A stretch of 64,000 nt of DNA from Paenibacillus sp. IHBB 10380 (GCF_000949425.1 NZ_CP010976.1:2790001-2854000); one strand, 5' to 3'. Positions 24,900 to 34,073 are shown, numbered from the stretch's first letter. Notes: generated from the letters alone by a model not told the origin. A program made the numbers and translations.

Positions 24900-25895
24900 C
24901 TAATCGAGTTTAACCAGTGTTCGACCTACAGCCCCACCCTGTAAAATAGTCTCCAATACAGAAGAAAGATCATCAAGTTGAACCTCTGTAATTCCTTGCT
25001 GAAGTGCAGTGACTGGTTTCCAGTCGGAAGCTAAATTATTCCATATTATCTGTCTACGATCCATTGGACAATTAACAGAATCTATACCTAACAATTGTAC
25101 ACCTCGCAAAATAAATGGATAGACCGTATTATCAAATGAAGCTCCACCTGTAAGTCCTGATAAGGCCACACCTCCGCCATACTGTATACTTTTTAATATT
25201 CCAGTAAGTTGCGCCCCTCCGACAGGATCAATCACCCCAGCCCAGCGTTCTTTAGCGAGAACTCCCTTAACAGGAGCTTCAATATCTCCCCTAGTCACAA
25301 CTGCAGTTGCTCCCAGCTGCTTCAGGAAATCTGTATATTTATCCGCTTTACCTGTGCTTGCTACTACTTCAAATCCGAGCTGAGCCAGAATGGAGACTGC
25401 AATACTGCCGACACCTCCTGTAGCTCCAGTTACTAACACGGGGCCATTCTCTACTCTAAGTCCGTTAAGTAAAAGACTATCTACAGACAAAGCTGCTGTA
25501 AATCCGGCTGTCCCAATGCTCATCGCTTCTCGCGAAGTCAACCCCTCAGGGAGTGCAACGAGCCATTCACTATTCAGCCTTGCATACCCACTGAATCCTC
25601 CATAGTGAGATACACCAAGACCGTACCCTGTACACAAAATGGAATCCCCGATCTTGAATTTGGGGTTACTTGACTCCACAATCGTTCCAGCTAAATCAAT
25701 ACCCGGTATGAATGGATATGTTTTTACGATTCTTCCATTTGCTGAATTTGCCAGCCCATCCTTATAATTTACTCCCGAATACTCGACCTTAACAGTAACG
25801 TCTCCCTCAGGCAGTTGATCTATAGCTAATGTCTCCACCCCACTACGGAATCCCCGCTCATCTTTATGGATCATATATGCTTGAAATTTGTCCAT
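24900..25895 (-). CDS. YhdH/YhfP-family NADPH:quinone reductase (AcuI-like)
   Basis: A 331-residue zinc-independent medium-chain dehydrogenase/reductase. It has the catalytic-domain segment VKVEYSGVNYKDGLA and the Rossmann motif VTGATGGVGSIAV (about residues 151-163), and GLTGGASF near residue 245. Close families are YhdH/YhfP and acrylyl-CoA reductase AcuI; quinone or 2-enoyl-type carbonyl reduction with NADPH is expected. It is cytosolic and monocistronic. A perfect palindrome inside its promoter suggests electrophile- or ligand-responsive repression. AAGGAAGG precedes the ATG. Confidence 0.88.
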   Translation of the reverse strand: MDKFQAYMIHKDERGFRSGVETLAIDQLPEGDVTVKVEYSGVNYKDGLANSANGRIVKTYPFIPGIDLAGTIVESSNPKFKIGDSILCTGYGLGVSHYGGFSGYARLNSEWLVALPEGLTSREAMSIGTAGFTAALSVDSLLLNGLRVENGPVLVTGATGGVGSIAVSILAQLGFEVVASTGKADKYTDFLKQLGATAVVTRGDIEAPVKGVLAKERWAGVIDPVGGAQLTGILKSIQYGGGVALSGLTGGASFDNTVYPFILRGVQLLGIDSVNCPMDRRQIIWNNLASDWKPVTALQQGITEVQLDDLSSVLETILQGGAVGRTLVKLD

Positions 25896-25932
25896 TCTAA
25901 CCTTCCTTTCTTCAGCTTAATTTTCATGCGAA

Positions 25933-25961
25933 ATTATAGATCTATCTAGATAGATTGAAAA
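25933..25961 (-). promoter_or_regulatory. Promoter of the quinone reductase gene with a perfect palindrome in the spacer
   Basis: On the minus strand TATAAT (25933-25938) is preceded by TTTTCA (25956-25961) with a 17-base spacer. The 16-base perfect palindrome ATCTATCTAGATAGAT (25940-25955) fills that spacer almost exactly. Such placement is typical of TetR- or MarR-type repressor operators. The repressor is not identified in the window. Confidence 0.65.
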
Positions 25962-25999
25962 AAGAAGATCATGTCCATCTAAGGAAAGTGATCTTCTTT
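25955..25999 (-). terminator. Terminator of the oxoacid oxidoreductase operon
   Basis: AAAGAAGATCA (25961-25971) pairs with TGATCTTCTTT (25989-25999) and the minus strand ends in TTTTTT, overlapping the -35 of the next promoter. Confidence 0.78.
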
Positions 26000-26016
26000 A
26001 TATACTACTCCTAATT

Positions 26017-28323
26017 CTACAAATAAGGATTATCGTGCTTAGCCTTCAATACATGCCAGCGACGATTGACCTCACTTTGAAAACTTTCATATGCGGATTC
26101 ATTCTCAGGCTTGAGAAGATGTTTTGTTTTGCCCATCCATTTCAACCATTCCCGCAGCTCCACCTGTTTATTCTTGTCTTCTGGGTTATAGGTGATTTGC
26201 GTACAACCATGTTCCACCTCATATAGTGGGAAGAAGCAAGAATCTACAGCGGCGTTCACGATCTGTGTACCTTCATTATCATTGGATAACCAATTCAGTG
26301 GACAAGCAATTAATATTTTACCATATACTAATCCTTCATGCTGTGCATACCATTGTGCCTTAGCAGCCTTCTTCACTAAATCTTGTGGAAATGCTTCTGA
26401 ACCCGTAAATACGTAAGGGATATTAGTCGCTGCCATAATCTGAGCTGTATCTTTATGATGCGTTGTTTTCCCTTGCTGAGACGATCCCAGATTCGATGTG
26501 GAAGTTCGATTGCCCATCGGTGTGGAGTAAGATTGCTGTGCACCCGTATTCATATAACCTTCATTATCGTATTCAATAATAATCATTTTATGGTTGCGTA
26601 GTGCTGCACCGATAGCCGGCCCCATACCAATGTCCATTCCGCCATCGCCAGTGACCATGACAAATGTGAAGTCATCCTGTAGACCCAAATGCTCTAATTC
26701 ACCGCGACGTTTGCGCTCCCAGAACATCTCCACGACACCCGACAACGTTGCCGCACCATTCTGAAATAAATTATGAATATACGTTGCCTTGTGAGCAGAG
26801 TATGGATATCCCGTAGTAACGACCATTGCACAGCCTGTATGATACAACGCGATAATATCGCCTTCAATTCCTTTAAAGAATGTCTCAAGTCCTGAAAAAA
26901 TACCACAGCCAGGACAAGCTCCATGACCAGGAGCGAGACGTTTGGGTTTCTTCGTCAGTGAACGAAGAGGAGGAATCCGAACACTTAACTTCCCTGTAGT
27001 CTCATCCTTCTTCACCGTAATAAGACCTGTCTTTAAATCCTCGAACTTCATCGGTTTCAATACTCTCTTAGGTGCTTTGTCAGGTTCTCCCACCGTGTGA
27101 CCATAATAATCAAAAGGAATCTCCACCTCGCCCTTAGCAACAGCCTCTAATGCTAGTTCGAATAAGTGGTGACCATCCTCAGCATAGAACTCCTTACCTC
27201 CCAGTCCAAAGATCCGGCTAATGACCTGAGTTGTGGTATTGCCATATGTGAATAAGGCCGCCTTAATTTCATTCACCATATTGCCACCATGGGCACCATA
27301 AGAATCGGCACGATCCCCCACGGTTATGGCCTTTACATGCTTAAGTGCTTCCGCTATTTCCTTCTGTGGAAATGGCCGAATCATATTCGGTGCTATTGAA
27401 CCCGCCTTGATACCCTGACTGCGAAGCTGGTCTACGACATCTTTAATAATCTCTGAGGCAGAGTTCATTAGAAATACTGCGACTTCGGCATCTTCCATTT
27501 GGTACATATCCAGCATTTCATAATGTCGACCCGTCAATTGCTCATATTCGCGGGAAATAACCTCGAATACCTCACCCGCACAATACATGGCTTGAGATTG
27601 TTGATAACGGTTATTAATATAGTCAGGTTCATTCATATAAGGACCGACTGTAATCGGATTCTCTCTATCTAATGTATCTGGGAATCCTTCAGGAGGCTTC
27701 TCCCCTACGAACTTCAGAACATCCGCTCGATGAGCGAATGCTTGCACTCGGCGCTTCTGATGAGATGTGAAATAACCATCCGAAGCGACCATGACGGGTA
27801 AGCGTACATCTGGATGTTCAGCAAGTTTGAGTGCGATTAGATTCATATCATATACAGCTTGTGGATCACGACACATTAAGATGGGCCAACCTGTATTCAA
27901 GGCAAAATATAAATCAGAATGATCCCCATGTATGTTAAGAGGTCCAGAGATGGAACGACAGACAAGATTTAATACCATGGGAAAACGCGTCCCGGACTGC
28001 ACTGGCATCTGTTCTAACATATACATGTAACCATTAGCACTTGTTGCATTAAACACACGTCCACCAGCTGTAGAGGCACCATAACAAATGCCTGCCGAGC
28101 TATGCTCTCCATCTGAGGGGATCAGCTTAATGTCATGCTCACCGTTAGCCTTCATCAAATCCAGATATTGCGCTACCTCTGTTGATGGGGAGATTGGGAA
28201 ATACCCCATCACATGATAATTAATCTGATGAGCTGCATAAGCGGCCATTTCGTTACCAGATTCATACACTACCAATTGCTCCACCTTCGAGCTCTCTATT
28301 TCTTTATCATAATTTATAGCCAT
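26017..28323 (-). CDS. 2-oxoacid:acceptor oxidoreductase, fused alpha and beta subunits
   Basis: The 768-residue protein fuses a POR alpha domain (about 15-400: YFPISPSTEVAQYL, then a domain II) to a TPP-binding beta domain (about 465-768). The beta part has GHGACPGCG and YHTGCAM cysteines for an Fe-S cluster and the TPP motif GDGGMDIGMGPAIG ending EYDNEGYMNTG. With the partner encoded upstream it forms a pyruvate- or 2-oxoacid:ferredoxin oxidoreductase, oxidising 2-oxoacid and CoA to acyl-CoA, CO2 and reduced ferredoxin. The exact oxoacid cannot be told. ATG 28323 follows GGGAGG. Confidence 0.87.
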   Translation of the reverse strand: MAINYDKEIESSKVEQLVVYESGNEMAAYAAHQINYHVMGYFPISPSTEVAQYLDLMKANGEHDIKLIPSDGEHSSAGICYGASTAGGRVFNATSANGYMYMLEQMPVQSGTRFPMVLNLVCRSISGPLNIHGDHSDLYFALNTGWPILMCRDPQAVYDMNLIALKLAEHPDVRLPVMVASDGYFTSHQKRRVQAFAHRADVLKFVGEKPPEGFPDTLDRENPITVGPYMNEPDYINNRYQQSQAMYCAGEVFEVISREYEQLTGRHYEMLDMYQMEDAEVAVFLMNSASEIIKDVVDQLRSQGIKAGSIAPNMIRPFPQKEIAEALKHVKAITVGDRADSYGAHGGNMVNEIKAALFTYGNTTTQVISRIFGLGGKEFYAEDGHHLFELALEAVAKGEVEIPFDYYGHTVGEPDKAPKRVLKPMKFEDLKTGLITVKKDETTGKLSVRIPPLRSLTKKPKRLAPGHGACPGCGIFSGLETFFKGIEGDIIALYHTGCAMVVTTGYPYSAHKATYIHNLFQNGAATLSGVVEMFWERKRRGELEHLGLQDDFTFVMVTGDGGMDIGMGPAIGAALRNHKMIIIEYDNEGYMNTGAQQSYSTPMGNRTSTSNLGSSQQGKTTHHKDTAQIMAATNIPYVFTGSEAFPQDLVKKAAKAQWYAQHEGLVYGKILIACPLNWLSNDNEGTQIVNAAVDSCFFPLYEVEHGCTQITYNPEDKNKQVELREWLKWMGKTKHLLKPENESAYESFQSEVNRRWHVLKAKHDNPYL

Positions 28324-28345
28324 CAAAATGTTCCTCCCTTCAATA

Positions 28346-29353
28346 TTACTCTGTTACTAAGTCGAAATGATGCTTTACCCCTTGCTCATCAGCAGCGCCA
28401 TCCACTTCAATAATGCCTGAAAGGGCAGTGGTTGGGCAAGCTTCTATACATTTCAAGCAACCTTTACAATACTGAAAATCAATACCTTGTAGAAACATTT
28501 GTGGCCGTCCCTTCTTATCCGGCTTCTCTTCCCACACAAAGCAAAAATCAGGACAAACCGTGTCACACTGAGCGCAGTGAATACATTCATCCACAGCAAA
28601 AGAAGGCATCATTCCTGAACGTGAAATACTCAGGTTCTTCAAGAAGCTGTTCCCGGGATTGGTAATCACTCCCCCTATAGGCTGGGTCCCGTAACCTAAT
28701 ACGGGTAAGTCAGAACGTACGAACTCAGGCATAGACTGTCCCTCTTGTAATGCAAATTGTTGAATAACGACTTCTTGATAACCACGTTCAAATGTATTTA
28801 GAGCCGAAGCCACACTTTGTGGATATTTCTTCTCAAGCGATTTGCGAATGACTTCTTTCATCGTCTCAGGATCTAAGAAAGGACAAAACCGAAACATCGC
28901 ACCAAGCATCGCCATGTTAACTCGATTCTTCTCGGTTAAAGCAATCCCTGTGGCATCAATTACAGCAACTGTACCACCTAGCATCTTCATATCATTTTTT
29001 AATTGTTCGGGTGACTTTTGTGAGTTAATTAGAACGATGCTATCTTCATATATTCCGCTAGTTACATTGACGGTCTTAGCCAATGCCTCATGAAAGATAC
29101 TTACGACATGGGGCCGTTCAACAGGAGAAGTATCCCGAATAGACGTAGTCAAGTCGCAAAAACGAATATGCGCCTTTACCGGAGAACCCTTTTTCTCTGA
29201 TCCATAAGATGAGAAACTAACCCCATTCAACCCTGCTCCCTCAACACCAGCTTCAGCTAGCATTTTGCCAGCAAGGTTTGCTCCTAGACCTCCAATTGAC
29301 TCCAACCGGATTTCAAAGAAACCTAGCTCATTTTTTTTGGGTAAATGTACCAC
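28346..29353 (-). CDS. 2-oxoacid:acceptor oxidoreductase, fused gamma and ferredoxin-like delta subunits
   Basis: The 335-residue protein has an N-terminal POR gamma domain (FEIRLESIGGLGANLAGKML) and a C-terminal two-cluster ferredoxin with CIHCAQCDTVCP and CKGCLKCIEACP (about residues 258-310), each giving four cysteines for a [4Fe-4S] cluster. With the fused alpha-beta gene 22 bases downstream, all four classical POR subunits are covered by two polypeptides. The GTG at 29353 has AAAGGGG eight bases upstream; the ATG 21 bases earlier has no ribosome site. Confidence 0.87.
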   Translation of the reverse strand: MVHLPKKNELGFFEIRLESIGGLGANLAGKMLAEAGVEGAGLNGVSFSSYGSEKKGSPVKAHIRFCDLTTSIRDTSPVERPHVVSIFHEALAKTVNVTSGIYEDSIVLINSQKSPEQLKNDMKMLGGTVAVIDATGIALTEKNRVNMAMLGAMFRFCPFLDPETMKEVIRKSLEKKYPQSVASALNTFERGYQEVVIQQFALQEGQSMPEFVRSDLPVLGYGTQPIGGVITNPGNSFLKNLSISRSGMMPSFAVDECIHCAQCDTVCPDFCFVWEEKPDKKGRPQMFLQGIDFQYCKGCLKCIEACPTTALSGIIEVDGAADEQGVKHHFDLVTE

Positions 29354-29795
29354 CGACACGACCCCTTTCAACATAATTTCTACAATCTTTATTCTTACAT
29401 TTAACGCAATATCTCAAATTTTAGATATGAAAAATATCATACTCAAACAAACACAATAACTTATATCACCTTCATGTTCTTATCCCTATATAACTTGGCA
29501 TAGCATGACAAGCTATTGTCGAATGCCGGCACCTCCTGCGCTTTCCCGAGAAATAATTTCATCATAGGAAATGACCCTCGCTAATGTTATGCCAAAGAAC
29601 AAGGGCTGTCCTAAAAATAGTTCATTCTTCTGTGGAGACACTCTACCGCCATCGTAATGCACCTGTGAAAAAAGGGCCAACCAGAAGTTCTGGTTGACCT
29701 TATAATACGAATTACTCATCCTACTTACGGGATTCATAAGGTGCATCCCAATCTACATTTATGTAATATTCTTATGTGGCTCTTGCATACCATTA
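29354..29795. other. Intergenic stretch with a terminator and a possible IS-end remnant
   Basis: The left part should hold the promoter of the oxidoreductase operon; the right part has a terminator. GGGCTGTCCTAAAAATAG at 29605-29622 resembles the terminal sequence of some IS1182-type elements by recollection, with no transposase nearby. A 77-codon minus-strand frame (29513-29746) runs through the terminator and is probably spurious. Confidence 0.4.
29668..29699 (-). terminator. Terminator of the anchored-protein gene
   Basis: On the minus strand GGTCAACCAGAA and TTCTGGTTGGCC pair with one G-U, followed by TTTTTT (29668-29673). Confidence 0.8.
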
Positions 29796-30482
29796 TTATT
29801 CAACCTGAGCTTTTTTATTAGCAATCGCAACCTTAATCTGCTCGAATAACTCTTCTTGTGTCATCCCCGTAATCTTGTCCATTGCTGGGATATTGAATTC
29901 TCCTACACTAAATATGGCCTTGTCTCCCTTAGTATTTACATCTTCTCCAGTGGTGATTTGATTGTAATTTAATGTGGCTGTGCCGCTATCATCTAACTCA
30001 ATATGATTGGGAAGGACTGCTGAACCATACATGTCTATGTCTTCCACAAACCTAAGGAATAAAACATATTTTTTATTAAAGTCAGGCTTCACGTGATTGG
30101 GCAGTCCTACCTTGGCCTCATAATCATAACCTTCAATAGTCTGTTTCATAATCTGGTAATTAGCAATAGAGACCCGTATACTTCCTTCAACATCTCCTAA
30201 TAGCGAATCTTCTACTTTGAACGAATAAACCTCACCCATATGTTGGCTACCCAAATCCATATCTTTAATAAACTTCTCGTAATGTCCAGTTACAATATAG
30301 TCTGCTCGTTCAACTGAACCTTTCACATTACCGCTCGTTGCATAATCTGAATATGAATTAACATTGTAGGTTTTCGGCTCATATTTATTGTTGTTCAATA
30401 AAAACACCCCAGCAAAAATGATTCCAATGAACAGAATTGTGATAGAAACAAATGTAGTCTTTCTTTTATTAATTACGTTCAA
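29796..30482 (-). CDS. Membrane-anchored extracytoplasmic protein of unknown function
   Basis: The roughly 228-residue protein has one N-terminal membrane segment (about residues 11-31, VSITILFIGIIFAGVFLL) and a soluble outside domain of about 195 residues. The domain has an acidic and beta-rich pattern with an ADYIVTGHYEKF motif and VEDSLLGDVEGSIRV, reminiscent of anchored proteins found widely in Firmicutes with no assigned role. TTG 30482 is used as the start because AAGAGGTGA lies seven bases upstream; a TTG at 30488 is only one base away from it. Confidence 0.7.
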   Translation of the reverse strand: MNVINKRKTTFVSITILFIGIIFAGVFLLNNNKYEPKTYNVNSYSDYATSGNVKGSVERADYIVTGHYEKFIKDMDLGSQHMGEVYSFKVEDSLLGDVEGSIRVSIANYQIMKQTIEGYDYEAKVGLPNHVKPDFNKKYVLFLRFVEDIDMYGSAVLPNHIELDDSGTATLNYNQITTGEDVNTKGDKAIFSVGEFNIPAMDKITGMTQEELFEQIKVAIANKKAQVE

Positions 30483-30641
30483 ACACAATCACCTCTTAAC
30501 CATTATTTATTAATACGGATAACGAGCGTTTACTCCCATTAATATCGTCCTGTTTAGGAGAAAAAATAGAAAGCTTCGTAAAAGAAATTTATTGTTTGTG
30601 ATCCGTCCCGAAAAAGTATACTGAAATTTACACTTTTATAC

Positions 30642-30682
30642 AAAAAAGCATGTTACTCGCCCTAAAGGTAAGTAACACGCTT
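30642..30682 (-). terminator. Terminator of pncB
   Basis: AAGCATGTTACT (30647-30658) pairs with AGTAACACGCTT (30671-30682); the minus strand ends in TTTTTT at 30642-30647. Confidence 0.8.
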
Positions 30683-30692
30683 CTCATATCTC

Positions 30693-32147
30693 TTAAATTT
30701 CTTCTTCTTGCATATATTGTGCCATCATATTCTTCTTGAGATCCCAGGCCTCTTGGCTAATGTTGACTCGATATATTTCCGGGTTCAACTTACGTAAATA
30801 TTCAGGCCAGAACATATTCATTTGCTCTACATGATAGCTACGTATATCTTCAAGTGTAGGTAATGTATACACCTGAAGTCCGTCAACAAAGATCGGTTCT
30901 AACATGGGAATAGCCTCATAGTTGCGAATGCTCTTTTGTACATAAGGATGTTGCGGATTAAATAATTTAATCTTTCTTCCATCGCTAGGCTGTTCCTCAC
31001 TTGGGAAACAAATATAATCAGCCATTGCTTTGTTATTGACCTTATCTATAATCCGATATACTTCCTTCTTACCTGGTGTGGATACCTTCTCTGGATTAGC
31101 AGAAATTTTGAGCGTTGGTATCATTTCGCCATCAATCTCCCGCTCCACAAGCTTATATACTCCGCCTAAAGAAGGTTGATCTGAAGCGGTAATAAGCTGT
31201 GTTCCAACCCCCCAGATATCAATCCTTGCTCCCTGAGCCTTCAAATTTAGAATTGTATTCTCATCTAAATCATTAGAAGCCACGATCTTGACATCTGGGA
31301 ATCCAGCTTCGTCTAACATTTTACGGGCCTTAATGGAGAGATAAGCCAAATCCCCACTATCCAAACGAATAGCGCTCATTTTTTTACCCATAGACTCCAG
31401 CATTTTAGCTGTGTGGATCGCATTTGGAACACCGCTCTTCAGCGTATCAAATGTATCTACGAGCAAAGTAACTTGATCGGGAAGCACTTTAGCATAAGCA
31501 TCAAAAGCTTCCTGCTCCGTTTTGAAACTCTGCACCCATGAATGAGCATGTGTACCTTTGGTCGGGATACCGAACTTCTGTCCCGCTAACATATTTGATG
31601 TAGCATCGAAACCAGCAATGTAGGCAGCACGAGCTCCCCATACGGCAGCATCTGCCTCTTGAGCTCGTCTTGTCCCGAATTCTAATAACGTGTCTTGGCC
31701 TGCAACTTGTTTGATTCTTGAAGCCTTCGTCGCAATTAAAGTCTGGAAATTCATGAAGTTCAGAAGAGCCGTCTCAACTAATTGGGTCTCCATCATGGTA
31801 CCTTCTACACGAATAAGTGGCTCACTAGGGAACACTAGCGCCCCTTCCTTCATCGAGTGAATCGTTCCACGGAAATGGAACTGTCTCAATTCTTCAAGGA
31901 ATGTGGAATCATAATTCTCTTCCTGTTCAGATAAATATCTGATATCCTCCTCTGAGAATCTAAGGTTCGCAATGTAGTGAACAATTCGTTCAAGACCCGC
32001 AAATACTGCATACCCATTACCGAATGGTAACTTACGAAAATAAGCCTCGAATACAGCTTTGCGTTGGTGTGTTCCTCCGTACCAATGTGCATACATCATA
32101 TTAATTTGGTATTTATCGGTGTGTAATGCCAGACCCATTGTTTGCAT
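30693..32147 (-). CDS. pncB: Nicotinate phosphoribosyltransferase
   Basis: A 484-residue protein beginning MQTMGLALHTDKYQINMMYA, as in the long PncB2-like group. EFGTRRAQEADAAVWGARAA (about 155-174) and VSTPGKKEVYRI near residue 345 are conserved active-site segments. It converts nicotinate and PRPP (with ATP) to nicotinate mononucleotide in the Preiss-Handler NAD salvage path. The ATG at 32147 has GGGGAG ten bases upstream; a TTG 30 bases further upstream is not supported. It follows pncA on the minus strand. Confidence 0.92.
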   Translation of the reverse strand: MQTMGLALHTDKYQINMMYAHWYGGTHQRKAVFEAYFRKLPFGNGYAVFAGLERIVHYIANLRFSEEDIRYLSEQEENYDSTFLEELRQFHFRGTIHSMKEGALVFPSEPLIRVEGTMMETQLVETALLNFMNFQTLIATKASRIKQVAGQDTLLEFGTRRAQEADAAVWGARAAYIAGFDATSNMLAGQKFGIPTKGTHAHSWVQSFKTEQEAFDAYAKVLPDQVTLLVDTFDTLKSGVPNAIHTAKMLESMGKKMSAIRLDSGDLAYLSIKARKMLDEAGFPDVKIVASNDLDENTILNLKAQGARIDIWGVGTQLITASDQPSLGGVYKLVEREIDGEMIPTLKISANPEKVSTPGKKEVYRIIDKVNNKAMADYICFPSEEQPSDGRKIKLFNPQHPYVQKSIRNYEAIPMLEPIFVDGLQVYTLPTLEDIRSYHVEQMNMFWPEYLRKLNPEIYRVNISQEAWDLKKNMMAQYMQEEEI

Positions 32148-32210
32148 GACTGATTTCTCCCCTTGTCTTTGAGCCAAGGCAGCGTTGTTTAGAAGATGAA
32201 CCGAAGAACA

Positions 32211-32756
32211 TCAACTTTTACTATTTATGATATGTGCTCCAAGACTACCTTTGAAATGCTGTAATGCCCATTCATGTCCATTCTGATTGAAACTAGCTAC
32301 AGCGTCCTCATACACCGTCACATGATACCCCTTGTTATAAGCATCCACTGCGGTATGCAAGATGCAAATATCTGTACACACACCCATCAAATGAACATCC
32401 TTAATCCCTCGTTCTTGAAGCTTTATATCAAGATCTGTTCCACAGAAAGCACTATACCTCGTCTTATCCATCCAATAAATTCGATCTTGGTGACGCTTGT
32501 ATACATTCTCTAACTCTCCATAAAGCTCTCTTCCCCGTGTTCCTCTGATGTTGTGGGGCGGGAAAAGAACCGTCTCCGGATGATAAGGATCATTCTCCTC
32601 ATGTAAGTCAACAGCCATCACCACGAAATCCCCTTGATCTACATAATTCTGAGTTATGGATGCTATTGTATGCTGAATAGCTATACCAGGCTCTCCTACG
32701 GGAAGATTACCCTCTACGAAATCATAGGTATAATCAATTACGATCAGTGCATTCAT
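32211..32756 (-). CDS. pncA: Isochorismatase-family nicotinamidase
   Basis: A 181-residue cysteine hydrolase. The triad is visible: Asp in LIVIDYTYDF (residue 7), Lys in YWMDKTRYSAF (about 97) and Cys in LMGVCTDICILHT (about 132). It hydrolyses nicotinamide to nicotinate, which pncB next door then uses. The ATG 32756 (MNALIVIDY) is eight bases after GAGGAG; the GTG at 32765 overlaps that site. Coexpression with pncB and the Nudix regulator upstream is likely. Confidence 0.9.
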   Translation of the reverse strand: MNALIVIDYTYDFVEGNLPVGEPGIAIQHTIASITQNYVDQGDFVVMAVDLHEENDPYHPETVLFPPHNIRGTRGRELYGELENVYKRHQDRIYWMDKTRYSAFCGTDLDIKLQERGIKDVHLMGVCTDICILHTAVDAYNKGYHVTVYEDAVASFNQNGHEWALQHFKGSLGAHIINSKS

Positions 32757-32798
32757 TATGCTCACTCCTCACAATATAGATCGACGACGGGTTGTAAT

Positions 32799-33575
32799 TT
32801 ACGTATAGATTGATAATAATGGCACATTATCAGTAAACGTATACAGCTGTGCAGAACGCTGTGAATATTGATTCGAGCTGAGCTTCTTGCCAGACTCATC
32901 TTTCACTTCTTGCAGAATGCCCTCCCGGCTACGGGTTGAAGTTATTTTCCTAATAAAGTTAGGCTCCTTAAATTCAGGGACCACAGTCTGAATGACCTGA
33001 TATAACTCACTTAGTGTGAAATGTGCAGGCAAAAATTGCTTAGCAATAGTAGTCTGTAACATCTTCTGCTGGATTTTAACATATGCATCACGAATAATTT
33101 CACGATGATCAAACGCCAGTTCCAATTGCTCAAGCGCTTCTTCAATACCAAACAATCCTACTTCATTAGCATCATCTGCCGCTTGTCTGTGTTCAAGCAT
33201 CCACTCTTCCACAAGAGCAAAGAAAGCGTTGCTGATAATCCAACCTCGTGGATCTCTACCAGGTTGACTATACACACCTAAATATTCTAGATGTCCACCA
33301 TCCACCCCAGTCTCCTCTTTAAGCTCACGCTTTGCTGCATCATATATGGATTCGCTTTCCTTACAAAAACCTCCAGGAAGTGCCCACATGCCTGCGCATG
33401 GCCAAGCTTTGCGCCGAATTAACATTACTTTCAGTTCACGAATAGGTAGTGTCTTTGTAACCGTCTTGCGTTCTCGCTTCGTCAGTGTGAACATCACGAT
33501 ATCCGCAGGCACTCCGTCTGGAGTTCGATAATTTTTAGCACTATACTTTTCCTGTTGGGCTTCTTTATTATCCAT
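32799..33575 (-). CDS. Nudix hydrolase-winged helix protein, NrtR-like NAD regulator
   Basis: The 258-residue protein has an N-terminal Nudix domain with a complete box, GGFCKESESIYDAAKRELKE continuing EETGV (about residues 68-92), and a C-terminal winged-helix-like domain (about 180-258) ending FTDNVPLLSIYT. This architecture is that of NrtR, the repressor of NAD synthesis and salvage that responds to ADP-ribose; some homologues keep hydrolase activity, and the intact box allows that here. The gene heads the pncA-pncB group and its promoter overlaps a palindrome. The start at 33575 follows GGTG at six bases. Confidence 0.8.
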   Translation of the reverse strand: MDNKEAQQEKYSAKNYRTPDGVPADIVMFTLTKRERKTVTKTLPIRELKVMLIRRKAWPCAGMWALPGGFCKESESIYDAAKRELKEETGVDGGHLEYLGVYSQPGRDPRGWIISNAFFALVEEWMLEHRQAADDANEVGLFGIEEALEQLELAFDHREIIRDAYVKIQQKMLQTTIAKQFLPAHFTLSELYQVIQTVVPEFKEPNFIRKITSTRSREGILQEVKDESGKKLSSNQYSQRSAQLYTFTDNVPLLSIYT

Positions 33576-33600
33576 TCTCATCACCACATAATATTCTATT

Positions 33601-33638
33601 TGATATTATCATTATGATATATTAATGAAATTTGTCAA
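33601..33638 (-). promoter_or_regulatory. Promoter and candidate operator of the NAD salvage operon
   Basis: TTGACA (minus strand, 33633-33638) is followed after 18 bases by TAATGA (33609-33614), a fair -10. The palindrome ATCATTATGAT (33608-33618) and the wider symmetric TGATAT...ATATCA-like context (33601-33621) lie over the -10. It is a candidate binding site for the NrtR-like protein. Confidence 0.55.
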
Positions 33639-33674
33639 GTGATATGCTTAATTATTTCTCAATGACTAAGACTA

Positions 33675-34073
33675 TCAACGACTGACGACTCGAAAGGTTC
33701 CAGTCGATATACAACCTAATATACCCTCACTATCGTGAATACGAGCTTCAAGCGTTAAACTACGACCCGCTTCATGAAGGACAATTGCTGTAACGATTAA
33801 CCGTCCCTCTTTCATCGGAGCTAAGAAATGAACATTAAGATTCGTTGTTACAACATTATCTATATTCTTAGCAGCTGTTGCGACCATTCCCATAGTCTGA
33901 TCCATTAATGAAGTTAATACTCCACCATGAACAATACCCATAGAGTTCAGATGATGTTCCTTGGCATCTAATGCAATCTTAACTTCCGTACCATCACCAG
34001 AAATAAATTCACATCCGAGAAATCCCCAGAATGTATCTTTCCCTTTTGCAAGCATGCTTTCTAGTCCATCCAT
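33675..34073 (-). CDS. PaaI/HGG-motif hotdog thioesterase
   Basis: A 132-residue hotdog-fold protein with the MGIVHGGVLTSLMDQTMG segment (residues 46-63), the HGG hallmark of PaaI-type acyl-CoA thioesterases, and TTNLNVHFLAP further on. It hydrolyses an acyl- or aryl-CoA; the substrate is unknown. GGAGG lies before the ATG. It sits after ricA in the transcription direction, with a terminator between them. Confidence 0.85.
   Translation of the reverse strand: MDGLESMLAKGKDTFWGFLGCEFISGDGTEVKIALDAKEHHLNSMGIVHGGVLTSLMDQTMGMVATAAKNIDNVVTTNLNVHFLAPMKEGRLIVTAIVLHEAGRSLTLEARIHDSEGILGCISTGTFRVVSR

Noticed and set aside
29513..29746. 77-codon minus-strand frame between the oxidoreductase operon and the anchored-protein gene
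   Set aside because: It runs through an intrinsic terminator, has no ribosome site and no family resemblance.
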